Shown one piece after another: positions 48,083-59,800 of a stretch of 64,000 bases of DNA (its first letter is position 1; every line of letters begins with the position of its first letter). Where the stretch lies: the NCBI RefSeq assembly GCF_050947335.1, contig NC_134997.1, positions 5,022,001 to 5,086,000 of the forward strand. The letters are read 5' to 3'. The notes beneath the pieces were generated by a model. That model searched no databases, was not told the DNA's origin, and saw nothing but the letters and a program-made list of their open reading frames with translations. This DNA comes from Megachile rotundata. Its lineage: Eukaryota; Arthropoda; Insecta; Hymenoptera; Megachilidae. The translations under genes and the position numbers were made by a program.

Positions 48083-48960
48083 TTCAATAATTTCCAAATT
48101 TCTAAATACTCACATTAAAAAATGACTAAATCACAAATTTTTTAAATTTTCAAATATCTGTATTTAAAAATTACTAAATTAGTAAATAAACAATTTTGAA
48201 ATTTGTACGCTTTGGAATTTTCAAATTTGGAATTCTAGAATTAAAGTTCCCAAATTTCTTAATTTAAAGTTCTTTAAATTTTAATATTTTCAAACTTGTA
48301 TATATAAAAATTTCTAAATTTCTAAATACTCACATTAAAAAATGACCAAATCTCACAATTCTCAAATTTCCAAATTTCTGTGTTTAAAAATTACTAAATT
48401 AGTAAAGAAAATATTTTGAAATTTGTAAGCTTCAGAATTTTTAACTTTGGAATTCTAGTATTAAAATTCACAAATTTCTAAATTTAAAGTTTCTCCAATT
48501 TTTGTATTTTCAAACTTGTATGTATATAAGTTTTTAAATTTCTAAATATTCACGTCTAAAAAAGACCAAATCACAAATTATTCAGATTTTCAAATTTCTG
48601 TGATTAAAAATTACTAAATTAGTAAATACAAAATTTTGAAATTTGTACGCCTTGGAATTTTCAAATTTGAAATTTCAGAATTAAAAATCCCAAATTTCTG
48701 AATTTAAAGTTTTTTTAATTTTAATATTTTCAAACTTGTATATATAAAAATTTCTAAATTTCTAAATATTCACATTAAAAAGTGACCAAATCACAAAATT
48801 CTCAAATTTCCAAATTTCTATGTTTAAAAATTATTAAATTAGTAAATAAACAACTTTGAAATTTTTAAATTTAAAATTTTGTAATTTTTAAATTCCCAAA
48901 ATTCTAAATTAAAAAATTTTCAAACTTCTACATCTAAAACCTTAAATTATATATCAAATG
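48083..48960. repeat. 220-bp tandem satellite, four copies
   Basis: The phrase TCTAAATA(C/T)TCAC starts at 48101, 48321, 48541 and 48761: an exact 220-bp period. Each unit carries AAAAATTACTAAATTAGTAA, TTTTGAAATTTGTA and TTTTCAAACTTGTATATATA. The last unit decays after about 48860. Copies are about 80-90% alike by eye. It lies 450 bp beyond the 8-bp satellite and has the opposite (C-rich) polarity. Confidence 0.92.
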
Positions 48961-49499
48961 AAAAAAAAACTGAAATTTTCAAATTAGTAAATTTTGGAGT
49001 TTCCAACTTTCTAAATTCCCAGTCGTTATTCAATGAAACAGATATCTGATCAAAAAGTGACATGAGTACGCGTGTAAGGAATTTATTCATCGTTAATGGA
49101 TGATGGTGCGATTCCACCTGTAACCGTTCCACCATGGCTCACCCATGGGCAATCCTGCGTTTTTGCTGATATACTCGAATGCGTCAACTATCGAGAATGG
49201 CTGATATCTTGCACATGTCGGAAGTAGATACAGTATGCATTGTATCTATGTATAGGCAGCTGATATTGCGTTTATCAAACTGAATAAAAGGTTGTTCTGC
49301 AGAATTTTTTAACAAAAATTCAGCCAACAAACATGTTATGAATCAAGAAATCAATTCGTCGTATTCTATAGATAAAATTTTACGTAGTAATCTTAAATAT
49401 GGTAGTAAGTTTATTTTTAGTTTGACGCAAGATTGCGTCTGTGGCGTAATGGGGATTTCTTGCGCGGGGTGGAATCTGAACTTTTACTTATTGGTTTGC

Positions 49500-49910
49500 A
49501 GATATGACATATGGATGTTTAGACTAGCTGGAGATTTGGGAAGTACGGAGTTATATTTAAAGATTTGTAGACTTGGAGATTTGAAGGTTATTTGTATTGT
49601 ATTTGTTTTCTTTTTCGAGAGGGCGCTTAGGAGGGTTCCTCCCATTTTGCCCGATTTGAAGATTAATTTGTAGATTTGGTGATTTGGAGATTGGCAAACT
49701 TATAGTTCTGGGGATTTGGGGATTTGAATATTTGGAGATGAGGAGATTTGAATGTTAGCGAATTTGCAGACTTGAAGATTTAAATATTAGCACAGAATAA
49801 GGGACTTAGGGATTTGAAGATTAGTAAATTTATAGAATAAGGGATTTAGGGATTTGGAAGTTTGAAAATTTGGAATTTGAATTTGGAAATTTAAAGACAT
49901 ACAAATTAAA
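49500..49910. repeat. AAATTT array, G-rich strand on plus, GGGATTTGGAGATTTG variant
   Basis: Loose 8-15 bp periodicity of GGGATTTG/GGAGATTTG words, strongest from 49680. No ORF of value; the 111-codon frame at 49338-49673 has no recognisable domain. Confidence 0.7.
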
Positions 49911-49934
49911 GGATTTTAAAGTAATTAATTTAAC

Positions 49935-50215
49935 ATCAGTAAGTAGGCAAAGTAATAAATAAATTTAGTAGTAGTCAGTAAATAAAGAAGTAAATAAATT
50001 TAGTAGCGATGAGTAAATAAAATAGTAAATTAATTTAGTGGTAGTAAGTAAGTAAAGTAGTAAATAAACTGTAGTAGCAATAATCAAGTAAAGTAACAAA
50101 CAAATTTAGTAATAGCGAATAAATAAAGTAGTAAATAAATTTAGTAATATTCAGTAAGTAAAGTAATTAATAAACTTAGCAGTAGCAAGTAAATAAAATA
50201 AGAAATAAATAAATA
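49935..50215. repeat. 35-bp minisatellite, about 8 copies
   Basis: Unit close to AGTAAATAAATTTAGTAGTA plus about 15 bases (CAGTAAGTAAAGT style). Successive units start roughly every 35 bp. Non-coding. Confidence 0.8.
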
Positions 50216-50509
50216 TATATTTGTAACATATAAAAACTTCAGAATTTTTATTTAATATTTTAATTAATGTACAATATATAAAATATGGAAATTTATAATC
50301 TTAAAAATGTATGAATTGCTAGTATCAGGTACAAGAAAAACAGAATATCTTAAGTATCTCGAATCTGTACAATATGTTCAACTATATGAGGGGTAAACAA
50401 GAAATACAGCGGATGGAACATCTGGTTGGGGATGGCGGGTTTTTCCAAAAGATCTTAAGATACCAATTATGTGACTAAAGATTTATGTTCTTAGGGTGGC
50501 AATTAAATT

Positions 50510-51250
50510 CGCAAGCTTCCAAGACCTTAAAATTTCAAATTCCCGAAATCCTACGTACTTAAATCCGTTAATACTCAAAATTTCCCAATCATGTCATTTC
50601 TGAACTCAGAAATATTCAAATCAGGGTAAGAATAAATTCTTTGTAATAAATTACTTAAGAAGAAATTCTTAAATTTTCAAATTTCCAAATTTCCAAATTT
50701 TCAAGTTTTCAAATTACCAAATTCTCAAATTTCCAAATTCCTAATTATCCAAAATTTTAAATCTATAAATTTCCATCCCCCTAATTCCTTAAATTTTAAA
50801 ATGATCAAATTACCAAATCACCAAATCACCAAACTACCAAATTACCAAATTACGAAATTACCAAATTGCCAAATTACCATATCCCCAAATCTGCAAGGTC
50901 CTAAACCTCTAAATATCCAAGTTTACAACTCACTAAATTTTTAAATTTCCAAATTTCCACATTCCCAAATCCCTAAATACTTAAATGTCGAAATTTTTAA
51001 ATTTTAAAGTTCTCAAAGTCTCGAATCTTTAAGACCATATTCCCAAAGTCCTAAATTCCTAAATATCCAAATTTTTAAATCATTAAACTTTCAAATTTCC
51101 CGTCTTTCCAATTTTTCAAATCTCCAAATTCCCATATTCTAAAGTCCTCTAAATGTCCAAACTGAGCAATTTCCAAATTCTCGAATTTCCAACTTGATCA
51201 ATTTTACAATTTCCCACATTTCCAAATCGCGAAACTGCTAAATAAAAACC
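50510..51250. repeat. AAATTT array, C-rich strand on plus
   Basis: Words such as TTCCAAATTTCC and ACCAAATTACCAAATTACC. Between 50800 and 50880 it is close to a clean 8-bp repeat (ACCAAATT/ACCAAATC). Opposite polarity to 49500-49910. Confidence 0.75.
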
Positions 51251-52224
51251 CAAAATCCGTCTGGCCCACCCTAATCAAAGAATCATTCTTTATTTGGTTA
51301 ATTAATTAATAATTAATTTAATTAAGAGCAATCACAATAATGCAAAGTACAAATAAATCAATTGATAACCAATTAAAAGAGTGAATGATTGTTAACCTAA
51401 CACGTGTCTGATGAATCATTTTCCACGGTCAAAAGATCATGTGTACATAACATATGTTTGTTTCGATAAAGCCTTTAATCAAGCAATTAACAGCTCTGCA
51501 TTCAAACTTCGTATTTAACAAATTCTAAAATAATACGAATTAAAATCGCGTCAATTCGTTACTCCCATACGTAATTATATCGCTGACCCTTCCCTTATAA
51601 AGTACCCCTTCGGAAAAACCCGTCACTTTCCTTGTTGCATTTCCTCTTTTAATCATTTAAAGAATACGAATCACCGTTAATAAAAATAAAGACAAAAATT
51701 AATGCTATTTCAATTCGTTCGCCTAAGGGTTTGAACGTTTATTATTAGCTCCCACAAGATGTTGAATATTTCATTGCTTATCAGATCGGCGATTAATCTT
51801 CGAAATATAATCTGTTGAGATACAGGTTGTAATTGTATACAATGTTATACGCTTTTATAAATCATTTTAGTTCATATGCCTTTCATCGTTAGGATCATGG
51901 AGATCTTATCTAAATCAATTTTTCAACCCTTGGGGAAACTGCTTTTCTAGAAAAGAAATTTTGTTTTAAATGTAGATGAGAGTATTTATAGAAAAATTGT
52001 GAGAAATTTTACTAAAATTAGAACAGTGTATAATGGAGTTTTTCATGCGTTCAAAATGGCGTCGAACGTCATTTGCTAGAATTTGCTAGAAAGTTATGTC
52101 GCTTTTATTAGTTGATGACGTTTATTCAATTTATGTGTCAGCATATTTTTTTCATCAACGAATTCTTACTTGATCTTGACATTTACATTTTAGTGCAGGA
52201 AAAGACTATAAATGAAGTAACAAA
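51251..52224. other. Intergenic DNA, no gene seen
   Basis: Ordinary AT-rich DNA with mixed composition. No conserved-looking reading frame and no clear inverted repeat. Confidence 0.5.
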
Positions 52225-53290
52225 GTTGTTAAAATCATACCTTATACATGGAATTATTATTCTTTTAGATATTTAAAATTTTATTTTACTCTCCTCTTTT
52301 AATGAAACAAAATTAATATACTGCTTTTATAATAATTTTTTACTAATAATAATATGCAGTAAATTAATAGAATTGTTAGACTCATACTTTAGCTGTAGAA
52401 TTATTATTTTTTTTACACATTTAAAATATTATTTTGACCTCGCAAAATTGTAATGAAATGAAATTAATACATCACTTTTGTAGTAACATTAATTCATTTA
52501 TAATCATAATATACAATAAATTAATAGGGTTGATAAAATCATATTCTATTTATAAAGTTTAATTTAATCAAAGCTCTCTCACTTTTATAATAACTTCGAT
52601 TTATAATTTTATTTTAAATTTTACTCTTCCCTTATGAAACTTTCATATTTTACAATAGTAATTAATTTATTACTAATCATAAGATTGTAAATCAAAGACT
52701 GAGTTTGGTAATATACTACATTATTTTCGTGAAAGTAAAAACATTGTTCAAAGTCGAAGACATGTGTACAGCAAGGATGCACTAATTGCAAGTTTCAGTT
52801 TCGGTTTGCGAAATTTTTTGTTGAAAATATTAATGAATGATCATGTTCTAGACTGTATGCGAACAAGCATAGATATATAATAATTTTTTGTATATGTTAC
52901 CGGCAAAACCCGATTTTAGGATAAACTAGTTTTTCCTAAGCTAAACCAGTTCATATTTTAGGATAAGCTAGTTTTTCCTAGGCCAAACCAGTTCATATTT
53001 TAAGATAAACTAGTTTTTCCTAGGTCAAACCAGTTCATCCTATACTATCGCATATAGGATGAACTAGCTTAGTCTAGGCAAAACTAGTTTGGCCTAAAAT
53101 CGGGTTTGGCCGGTAACATATACATTAAAAAAACAATTAATATGTTATAGTTTTAGAGACATACACATATCATTTGTTTTTTAACTATTTTTTCGTGAAA
53201 AATACTAAATTTTGTTATATTATATAACTTTTAGAAATCTTTATAAAATCTGTAATGAAATATTTCTTCTTGGCCAACCTTATATGTAGA
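52225..53290. mobile_element. Inverted, older relative of the 44.8-46.0 kb hAT-type element, interrupted by a MITE
   Basis: Reverse-complemented, 52640-52885 matches 45110-45300 through TTTTCAACAAAAAATTT, CTGAAACTTGCA, ACAATGTTTTTA and ACAAACTCAGTCTTTGATTT. After the MITE at 52890-53123 the match resumes (AAAACAATTAA) and a faint terminus-like GGCCAACCTTATATGTAG lies near 53270. 52225-52640 contains roughly 140-160 bp tandem units (AATTATTATT...TTTAAAATTTTATTTT). Outer boundaries are uncertain. Confidence 0.6.
52890..53123. mobile_element. 234-bp MITE with perfect 15-bp ends and internal triplicate repeat
   Basis: Ends GTATATGTTACCGGC / GCCGGTAACATATAC are perfect inverts, and similarity continues through AAACCCGATTTTAGG (about 39 of 42 bp). 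Inside, three roughly 50-bp units carry AAACTAGTTTTTCCTA then AAACCAGTTCATATTTT, and an apical hairpin sits at about 53036-53063 (ATCCTATA...TATAGGAT). It appears inserted within the older element around it. The superfamily is not assigned. Confidence 0.85.
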
Positions 53291-53985
53291 AAGAAATAAA
53301 ATTATAAAACGGAGTAAACGAACATTATTATATTTAAATATATTAGTGACACATATATTATAGTTAAAACATCTAAAAAATGACAAAAATTGCATTTTTG
53401 CCAACGCAGTATAAAGTCTAATCAATGTTTGAAGTAATAAACGCTGTTCCTTCGCCGGAAGAACCGACATCTGTCAAAGTCAAACAATGATCTACGATTC
53501 CGAAAACCCTTCAAGTTGAAAAACCCATTCATCAACATTTATCGAGAATTTTCTTTCAAAGTCATACCATATTTGGACAAAAACTTAAATGTGTATGTTC
53601 TGTTGTTTCGTTGTTAATCAAGTTTAATAATAATTGGAAGTTTTGAAGCCTTTGTTGTAAATATTCGAATAATTCAATTACTGTGACAGGATTAAATATT
53701 ATTCAATGTAAGTTGTGGTGAAAAATAATATTTTTTTTAATTAATATTAATATTTTTTTTTATTTTATAATAATATTATTTAGTGTAGTTGTTATAACAC
53801 ATTTAGGTGAAAAATAATATAACTTAGAAAAGTTGTTATAGAAGTATTGTTATAACATATTTATGGATTTTTTAATATAAGTAGTTTAAAGTGTTGATGA
53901 TATTCGAATGATTTTTAAAATTATCAGTTTTGCAAGGCTGTGGGTTTGAAAACAAACAAATTGAAAAATTATTAAATCTAACAAT
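53291..53985. other. Intergenic DNA, no gene seen
   Basis: AT-rich; the 79-codon minus frame at 53231-53470 overlaps the repeat edge and resembles nothing known. Two AATATTATT-rich stretches near 53740-53830. Confidence 0.45.
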
Positions 53986-53989
53986 TTGG

Positions 53990-54840
53990 GTAATTTAAAA
54001 ATTTTTCAATATTGCTAAATTCACAATTACTGAAATTATTAAATCCTCAAATTTTTGTATGTTTATATTAAAAATGTATAAGTTTCCGAACTTCCAGGTT
54101 AAAAAGCTACCAAATCTTCAAATTATTAGATTTCCAGACCTAATTACGAAATTACCAAATGCCCAAATTTTTAAATCATTATTGTTTAATTTTAGATATA
54201 TCAGTTTTGTAAATTTTCAGATTTCCAAACTTCTATATTTAAAAATTTTCAAATTGTTAAAAGTACAACTTTTTGAATGTACAAATTTCGAAGATAATCA
54301 AATACTTTATTTAATTATCTTCCACGTTAAAAAAATTCCAAGTACCCAAACCTCTGAATTCATAAATTATTAAACTTTCTGGTTTCCTAACTTAAAAATT
54401 ATTCAATTAACAAATGCACAAATTTTCAAGTCACTAAACTCCAAAATTTTTAATTTTCAAATTGTTACAGAATTATTAATTTTATAAATTCTGAAACTTT
54501 CAGATGTTCATTTTTCAAAATTACTAAATTCTAAAATTTTTCACTTACCTTATTTCTATGCTTAAAAATGGCAAAATGAATAAAATCTGAAATTTTTTAA
54601 TTAAAGTCAATATTAGATTTTCAAAGTTCCAAATAACAAAATTTAAAAATTTCTAACTTTCAAAATTTTTATGTTTACAAACTTCTATATTACAAAATTG
54701 TCAAATATACAACTTACAAAATGAACCATATCTAAAAAAAGAAAATTTACCATATTTACAGTCCAAAACTTCTACATTTAAAAACAATCATTCTTCAAAT
54801 TTCCGAATTTCCCAAAATTACTAAATTGGCAAATATTGCA
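53990..54840. repeat. AAATTT array, C-rich strand on plus, strongly decayed
   Basis: Words such as TTTCCAAACTTC, CCAAATTTTTAAA and CTAAATTC with irregular 10-20 bp spacing. Produces the false plus ORF 54059-54373. Confidence 0.65.
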
Positions 54841-55345
54841 ATTGTTTATCAAATTTAATACCTACAGTTTTTCAACACAGTCCCAATCAAATATCACTAA
54901 CAATCGAAGAAGACGCACGTGACCCTAAACATTCAATAAAAAAAAAAATAAATTGTTAAATAATCCTGAAGTAAATACTGAAATCGTCAAATTGTTAATT
55001 TTCCATCTTTCAAAATGACTAACTTTACAAATAATAAAATTATCTATTTAATACCCACAGATTTATGACACAGTCAAATATCATTAATAACCTAAGAAGA
55101 TGCACGTGATCCTAAGCATTCAATTAAAAAAAATAAATTGTCAAATAAACCTGAAATACTTAAATATTGAAATCGTCAAATTGCTAATTTTCCATCTTTC
55201 AAAATGACTAAATTTGCAAGTAATAAAATTATCCTACAGATTTATGACACAATCAAATATCATTAATAACCTAAGAAGTGATCCTAAGCATTAAATAAAA
55301 AAATAAGTTGTCAAATAAACCTGAAACAAATATTGAAATCATTTT
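54840..55345. repeat. Tandem repeat of about 180-190 bp, three copies
   Basis: The phrase CAAATATCA(C/T)TAA starts near 54887, 55076 and 55253, followed in each by AGAAG(A)...GTGATCCTAAGCATT (GTGACCCTAAACATT in copy 1), AAATTGT, CCTGAA and GAAATCGTCAAATTG. Copies 2 and 3 also share GATTTATGACACA. The third unit ends at about 55345. Confidence 0.85.
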
Positions 55346-55559
55346 CCAATGAAATCAAATTTCCAATTTTCCAACTTCCCTAATAAATAAATTAATTTCC
55401 GCATTCTACGAAATCTTGCTACGTCAGACCTACCCTACCCGGTAGCCCCTTCCGGTAATTGCGTCAACGCGCGTATCAATGTACACACGAATTACCCAGA
55501 ATGATTCAAAATGATTAATCGTTTATTTATCTAAGTATAGTGGATCAGAAGATTCTTCG

Positions 55560-55907
55560 AGACGTCCCGTATAAGTATCATCGCTTTCATCCACGACCCG
55601 GATTATAGTCGCACGGGGAAGTGGAGGAGAGAAATCTGGTAAATACAACAGAGCACAACCGAGGCCATAGCGAGTCAGTCGTGCCGTGGCTGTTGATCGG
55701 TTCGAACCTAACTCACGATCTTGCCGGCTTCATAACGTTTCAGTCCGTGAATATCGTCGTGGTGTCTCGCTATTTTTACTCGACGATGCTGTGAACAACC
55801 AACGTGAACTATAATCTTCGTGCGCAGGCTGCAACGAAGGATCCTTGGACTTCGCAGTTAAAGAAAATACCTGCTCGTCATTTGCCGATTCGAGAACACC
55901 GAAACAG
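55560..55907 (+). promoter_or_regulatory. Probable promoter and 5' UTR exon, likely of the serpin gene
   Basis: Sudden GC- and CpG-rich island in AT-rich DNA. A TATA-like TATAAGTA (55570-55577), an arthropod initiator word TCAGTC (55675-55680), and a splice donor CGAAACAG then GTAAACAAG (boundary 55907). No long ORF on plus, so a leader exon is the simplest reading. The next acceptor that makes sense is at 61923, directly before the serpin signal-peptide exon. The link across 6 kb is inferred; the exon could belong to another transcript. Confidence 0.45.
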
Positions 55908-56708
55908 GTAAACAAGTTGCTACGCGAATTGTGGCAGATTTAACCAATTATTTCAATCGTGGACGGTTATAATTAACAAGTCTTTTGAAGTCATGACTAC
56001 AGTTAATTATAATTATACAAGTTTTTTAAACGTAGTCGATTGCAGCTTGACTTTGACAGGAGATAGTTGCAATCCTGGTGATTGAACATATTTCAAATCT
56101 TTTAACATTTTCTGTCCGTTTGTAATCTACCACTTGTCGATTTAATTGCCAATAATTATTCTTCAGTTGAAAGCGTTAAAGTTTATAAAAATGCGAAACC
56201 TATAACCTACAATTTTTTTTGAAATGTATAAATAAGAGTTAAACGTGCTCTGAATTTTTAAGTATGTTTATGTTGATCACTTTTTAACTGTTTAAAAGTG
56301 AAGGGTGATAGAAGGGTATTTTTTAATTATTTTGTCTTTAATTTCTTTATTTAAGATAAAAAATTCTATAGGAATATTAATATTACAGATTTTCTGTGTA
56401 TTTTTTTTTTGCTGCAAATTTTGAGTACAAGAAACGTGAAACTGAAAAAAAAATGTAAAATTAAATGCAGACTTTATGTTGAAACTTTATACTGACATGA
56501 TTTTTATTTTTATAGTAGTTAAGCTACTTGTTAGTTTAATTATTCAGTTAAACATTATTTTTTATTTGTTCGTATATCGTTGAAAAGAACTTTTTTTCGT
56601 AAAATATTTTCAAAATTAAAAAAAGATTGTATTTCAAATTTGAAGTATTTCAGATAAAAACGTAATCTGTGATTACAAGTATCCGCGTCTGTTTTGTATA
56701 GTTAGTGT

Positions 56709-56734
56709 TGTAACGAGGCATATGCCTCGTTACA
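56709..56734. other. Perfect 26-bp palindrome
   Basis: The left half TGTAACGAGGCAT (56709-56721) is followed directly by its exact reverse complement to 56734, with no loop. It sits in AT-rich DNA between the presumed serpin leader exon and the minisatellite. Role unknown. Confidence 0.85.
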
Positions 56735-56989
56735 GTGTATAGTATTTTTTTATGAGTTGGGAAGAAATTAATATAATTGATGTAATTAAAAAAGACAATG
56801 GGAATTTTTTTGTGGGCGCAATTCCGTGATAAAAGAAGTGTGCAGCGGTTCAATAGAAAAATACCTTAACGTTAAGGTACACTACACTAATAACGTTAAC
56901 TAAATATTTAGTTTAATAATTAGTTAACACTGTTAGTTAAACATTGTGTACAAGAGTTAACGTTTATTAAATAATTAGTTGACAATGTT

Positions 56990-57330
56990 AACTATTTTAT
57001 TTAGTAGTTAAATATTTGATACGATAGTTTGTTTTATACAGTAGTTAAATATTTAATACGATAGTTAGTTGTATACAATAGTTAAATATTTAATACGACA
57101 GTTAGTTTTATACAATAGTTAAATATTTGACTCGACAGTTAGTTTTATACAATAGTTAAATATTTGACTCGACAGTTAGTTTTACACAATAGTTAAATAT
57201 TTTGTACAGTAATTAGCTTTATACAGTATTTAAACATTTTATACGACAGTTACTATTACATAACAGTTAATTTTATACAGTAGTCAAATATTTTATACAA
57301 CAGTCAGTTTTATACATTAATTAAATATTT
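56990..57330. repeat. 37-bp minisatellite, about 8-9 copies
   Basis: Unit approximates GTTAAATATTTAATACGACA plus GTTAGTTTTATACAATA. Copies are clear from 57015 to about 57230 and decay on both sides. Non-coding, in the presumed serpin intron 1. Confidence 0.85.
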
Positions 57331-58309
57331 TATACAATAAGGTTAATATAAAACAATTAATAACATTAAGTAACCATTTCATATTTTGCACACTAAAGTA
57401 AATATACATTTGTAATTAACAGAATTTAATTACTCATTCGTACTTTCAGTCCCATAGTTCATTTTATAATTCTTAGGATATAAAATATATTTTATAAATG
57501 TTTAAATAGTTAAATATTAAAAATCGCAATACATTTTACAAAGAAAATGCAAAAATTAAAAGTTCCAATCACGTTTTTACCGAAACTTCCTTTTTCCAAC
57601 TCTCACGTACAAATCTGAAAAGATTAAAAGTAATGCGAATAAGTTATCTTATCCATCAACACTAAAACTTTCAGAATTAAAATTGATTAAAATTTCTTCC
57701 AATATTTTCCAACTTCCCCGATAAATTCTCGCACATGAACTTCCCTGACCAGATCCAATTTCTCCGGCACGAATGTAAATTTCGATCGTAAATTTTGCAA
57801 AAACTTGTAACCAGTTCTCGCTCAACGACCATAATAATTCGCAGCTAGAAACCACGTAATAACGATTGTAAGTCGTTTCAAGGGTGACGCACCTAATAGC
57901 ATAATTTGGAGCCATTTGTATATACATTGTTCATCGATGATTATTCCAGAGCGTAAAATGCCTACACGATTTCTTGTGCAACCTCATTTTCCGCAAGATT
58001 ACTTTTCAGTGAGTAATAATTGAAAGTCCTGCTTAAGCTTATCGATTAAAGGATTCTTTGATCTAACATCCTTAAGATGACAGTACGAGATAAGGTCATT
58101 ACATACATAAGTTTAATTTTACCTCGAGGATTTACTAAATCGTCTTTATTTTTTACTATCTCGAAGAGCGGGAGAATCCTGTTCGAGGATTGATCGGTAG
58201 ACAGCATTGATGATTAATCGCATAGATTATAGGGTCGTCGAGCTTGTCTAAGAGAAATTCCTTTCGACTTGTTGCAAACTTGCTTTTAAAATAAGTTAAC
58301 ATTTGGTCG
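57331..58309. other. Intronic or intergenic DNA, no gene recognised
   Basis: Includes a 92-codon minus frame (57649-57927) in a somewhat less AT-rich stretch; I recognise no family in it. Nothing else structured. Confidence 0.45.
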
Positions 58310-58800
58310 AAAATTTCAGTATAAGGAAATTGAGAATTTTGTTATTCGCGAATTTGAAAATGTGGGAACTGATGAGGAACTCGACTTGGATAGTTGAGGA
58401 TTTAGATTTGGGGGATATAGAAATTTTGCACTTTGACTATGGAAATTGTGCATTTGAAAATTTGGGGATTTAGAGATTTGAGAATTAAAAATGTAGGAAT
58501 TTGAAAATTTAGTAAATTGAGGAAACCAGAGATTTAGAAATCTTAGAATTTTTGACTTTAGGAATTGTGGGACTGATGATTTAAAGATTTGATGATTTTA
58601 TACTTTAGGGATGATGATTCGGAAATTGGGTAAAAGCTTGCAAATTTCGGGATTTGTTTACGGAATTGTGAATTTGAAAATTTGAAAATTTGAGAATTAG
58701 GAATTTGGGAAGTTAATTTGGAAATTTAATAATTTAGAAATTTAAAAATTGTATTACTTTCGTAAGTATCATAATTTGAGAATTTAGAAATTTAAACATT
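58310..58800. repeat. AAATTT array, G-rich strand on plus, decayed
   Basis: Words such as GAATTTGAAAATTTGG and GGGATTTAGAGATTTG, with irregular spacing. Best at 58440-58560 and 58660-58800. Confidence 0.65.
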
Positions 58801-59484
58801 TACAAAACATATTTTATATCCTAAAAATCATAAAATGAACTATGAGACTGAAATTTAAAAACCAGAAAGTTGTATTTCATAAGTGAATAAATTACAACCG
58901 AATACTTAATGAATTACTTACAATCGAATTATATATTCGACAAATGATTCTAACAAATTTTAATTAATTACATATAAAAATTCTAAATATTTTTATGGTT
59001 CAAGCAATATACTAAAGGCATCTTCGTTTATAATACTCTCTTAAACATTCCACTATGAGAGAAAACAGTAATAACATGCCTAATCAATTGTAATCACCAA
59101 CATCTGTGAAAGTAACAACGTTAATTATCAATAGAAGTGTGGATAATCGTGTACACTAATGTATTCTTCTTATTTATGTACAACGAACGTAAATTGTTAG
59201 TAGCTAACGATGTTACGTTATCGTGAAATGTTTTGTTCGCTTCATCAAATCATCATAGTCGACAATTTTGTATCAGCGGGAAAACCCACGTTGGCGAATG
59301 TCGTTCAGGATCAACTCGACGATGGTATGTGAATATATGTATACGTGATCAGAACTGGATTTGTCGAGAAGGCTGACACCTAGGGCCAAATTAAAGAGAT
59401 AATAGAAATGATACATATCTGCAAATATAAAATACATTTCAATAGTTTTAGGGATTCGAATAGTTTTGAATGATCGAATTTAGG

Positions 59485-59800
59485 AATCTTTTAGTAATTT
59501 TAAATTAGCAAATTTTTAACTTCCTAGAAAATTTAAATTAGCCAATTCTTGAATTTGTTAGTAAATTTAAATTAGTAAAGTTTTGAACTTTTTATTAATT
59601 TTAAATTATAAAAAGTAAGAATTCTTTTAGTAGTTTTAAATTAACAAATTTAGTAATTTGTTAGTCATTTTAAATTAATAAAGTTTTGAGGCTGTTTAGT
59701 AACTTTAAATTAGCAAATTTGAGGTCTTTTATAAATATAGATTAACAAGTGCAAAAAATTTTTAATCATTTTAAATCAATCAATTTAGACTTTTTATAAA
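59485..59800. repeat. 34-bp minisatellite, about 8 diverged copies
   Basis: The phrase TTTTAAATTAGCAAATTT recurs about every 34 bp (near 59496, 59532, 59565, 59600, 59634, 59672 and 59705), each followed by GAATTTGTTAGTA-like text. Confidence 0.75.

Noticed and set aside
48083..48960. CRISPR-like regular spacing in the tandem arrays
   Set aside because: Units are contiguous with no unique spacers, and the genome is eukaryotic.
57649..57927. 92-codon minus ORF
   Set aside because: No family recognised, no splice signals that would make an exon; left as unassigned sequence.
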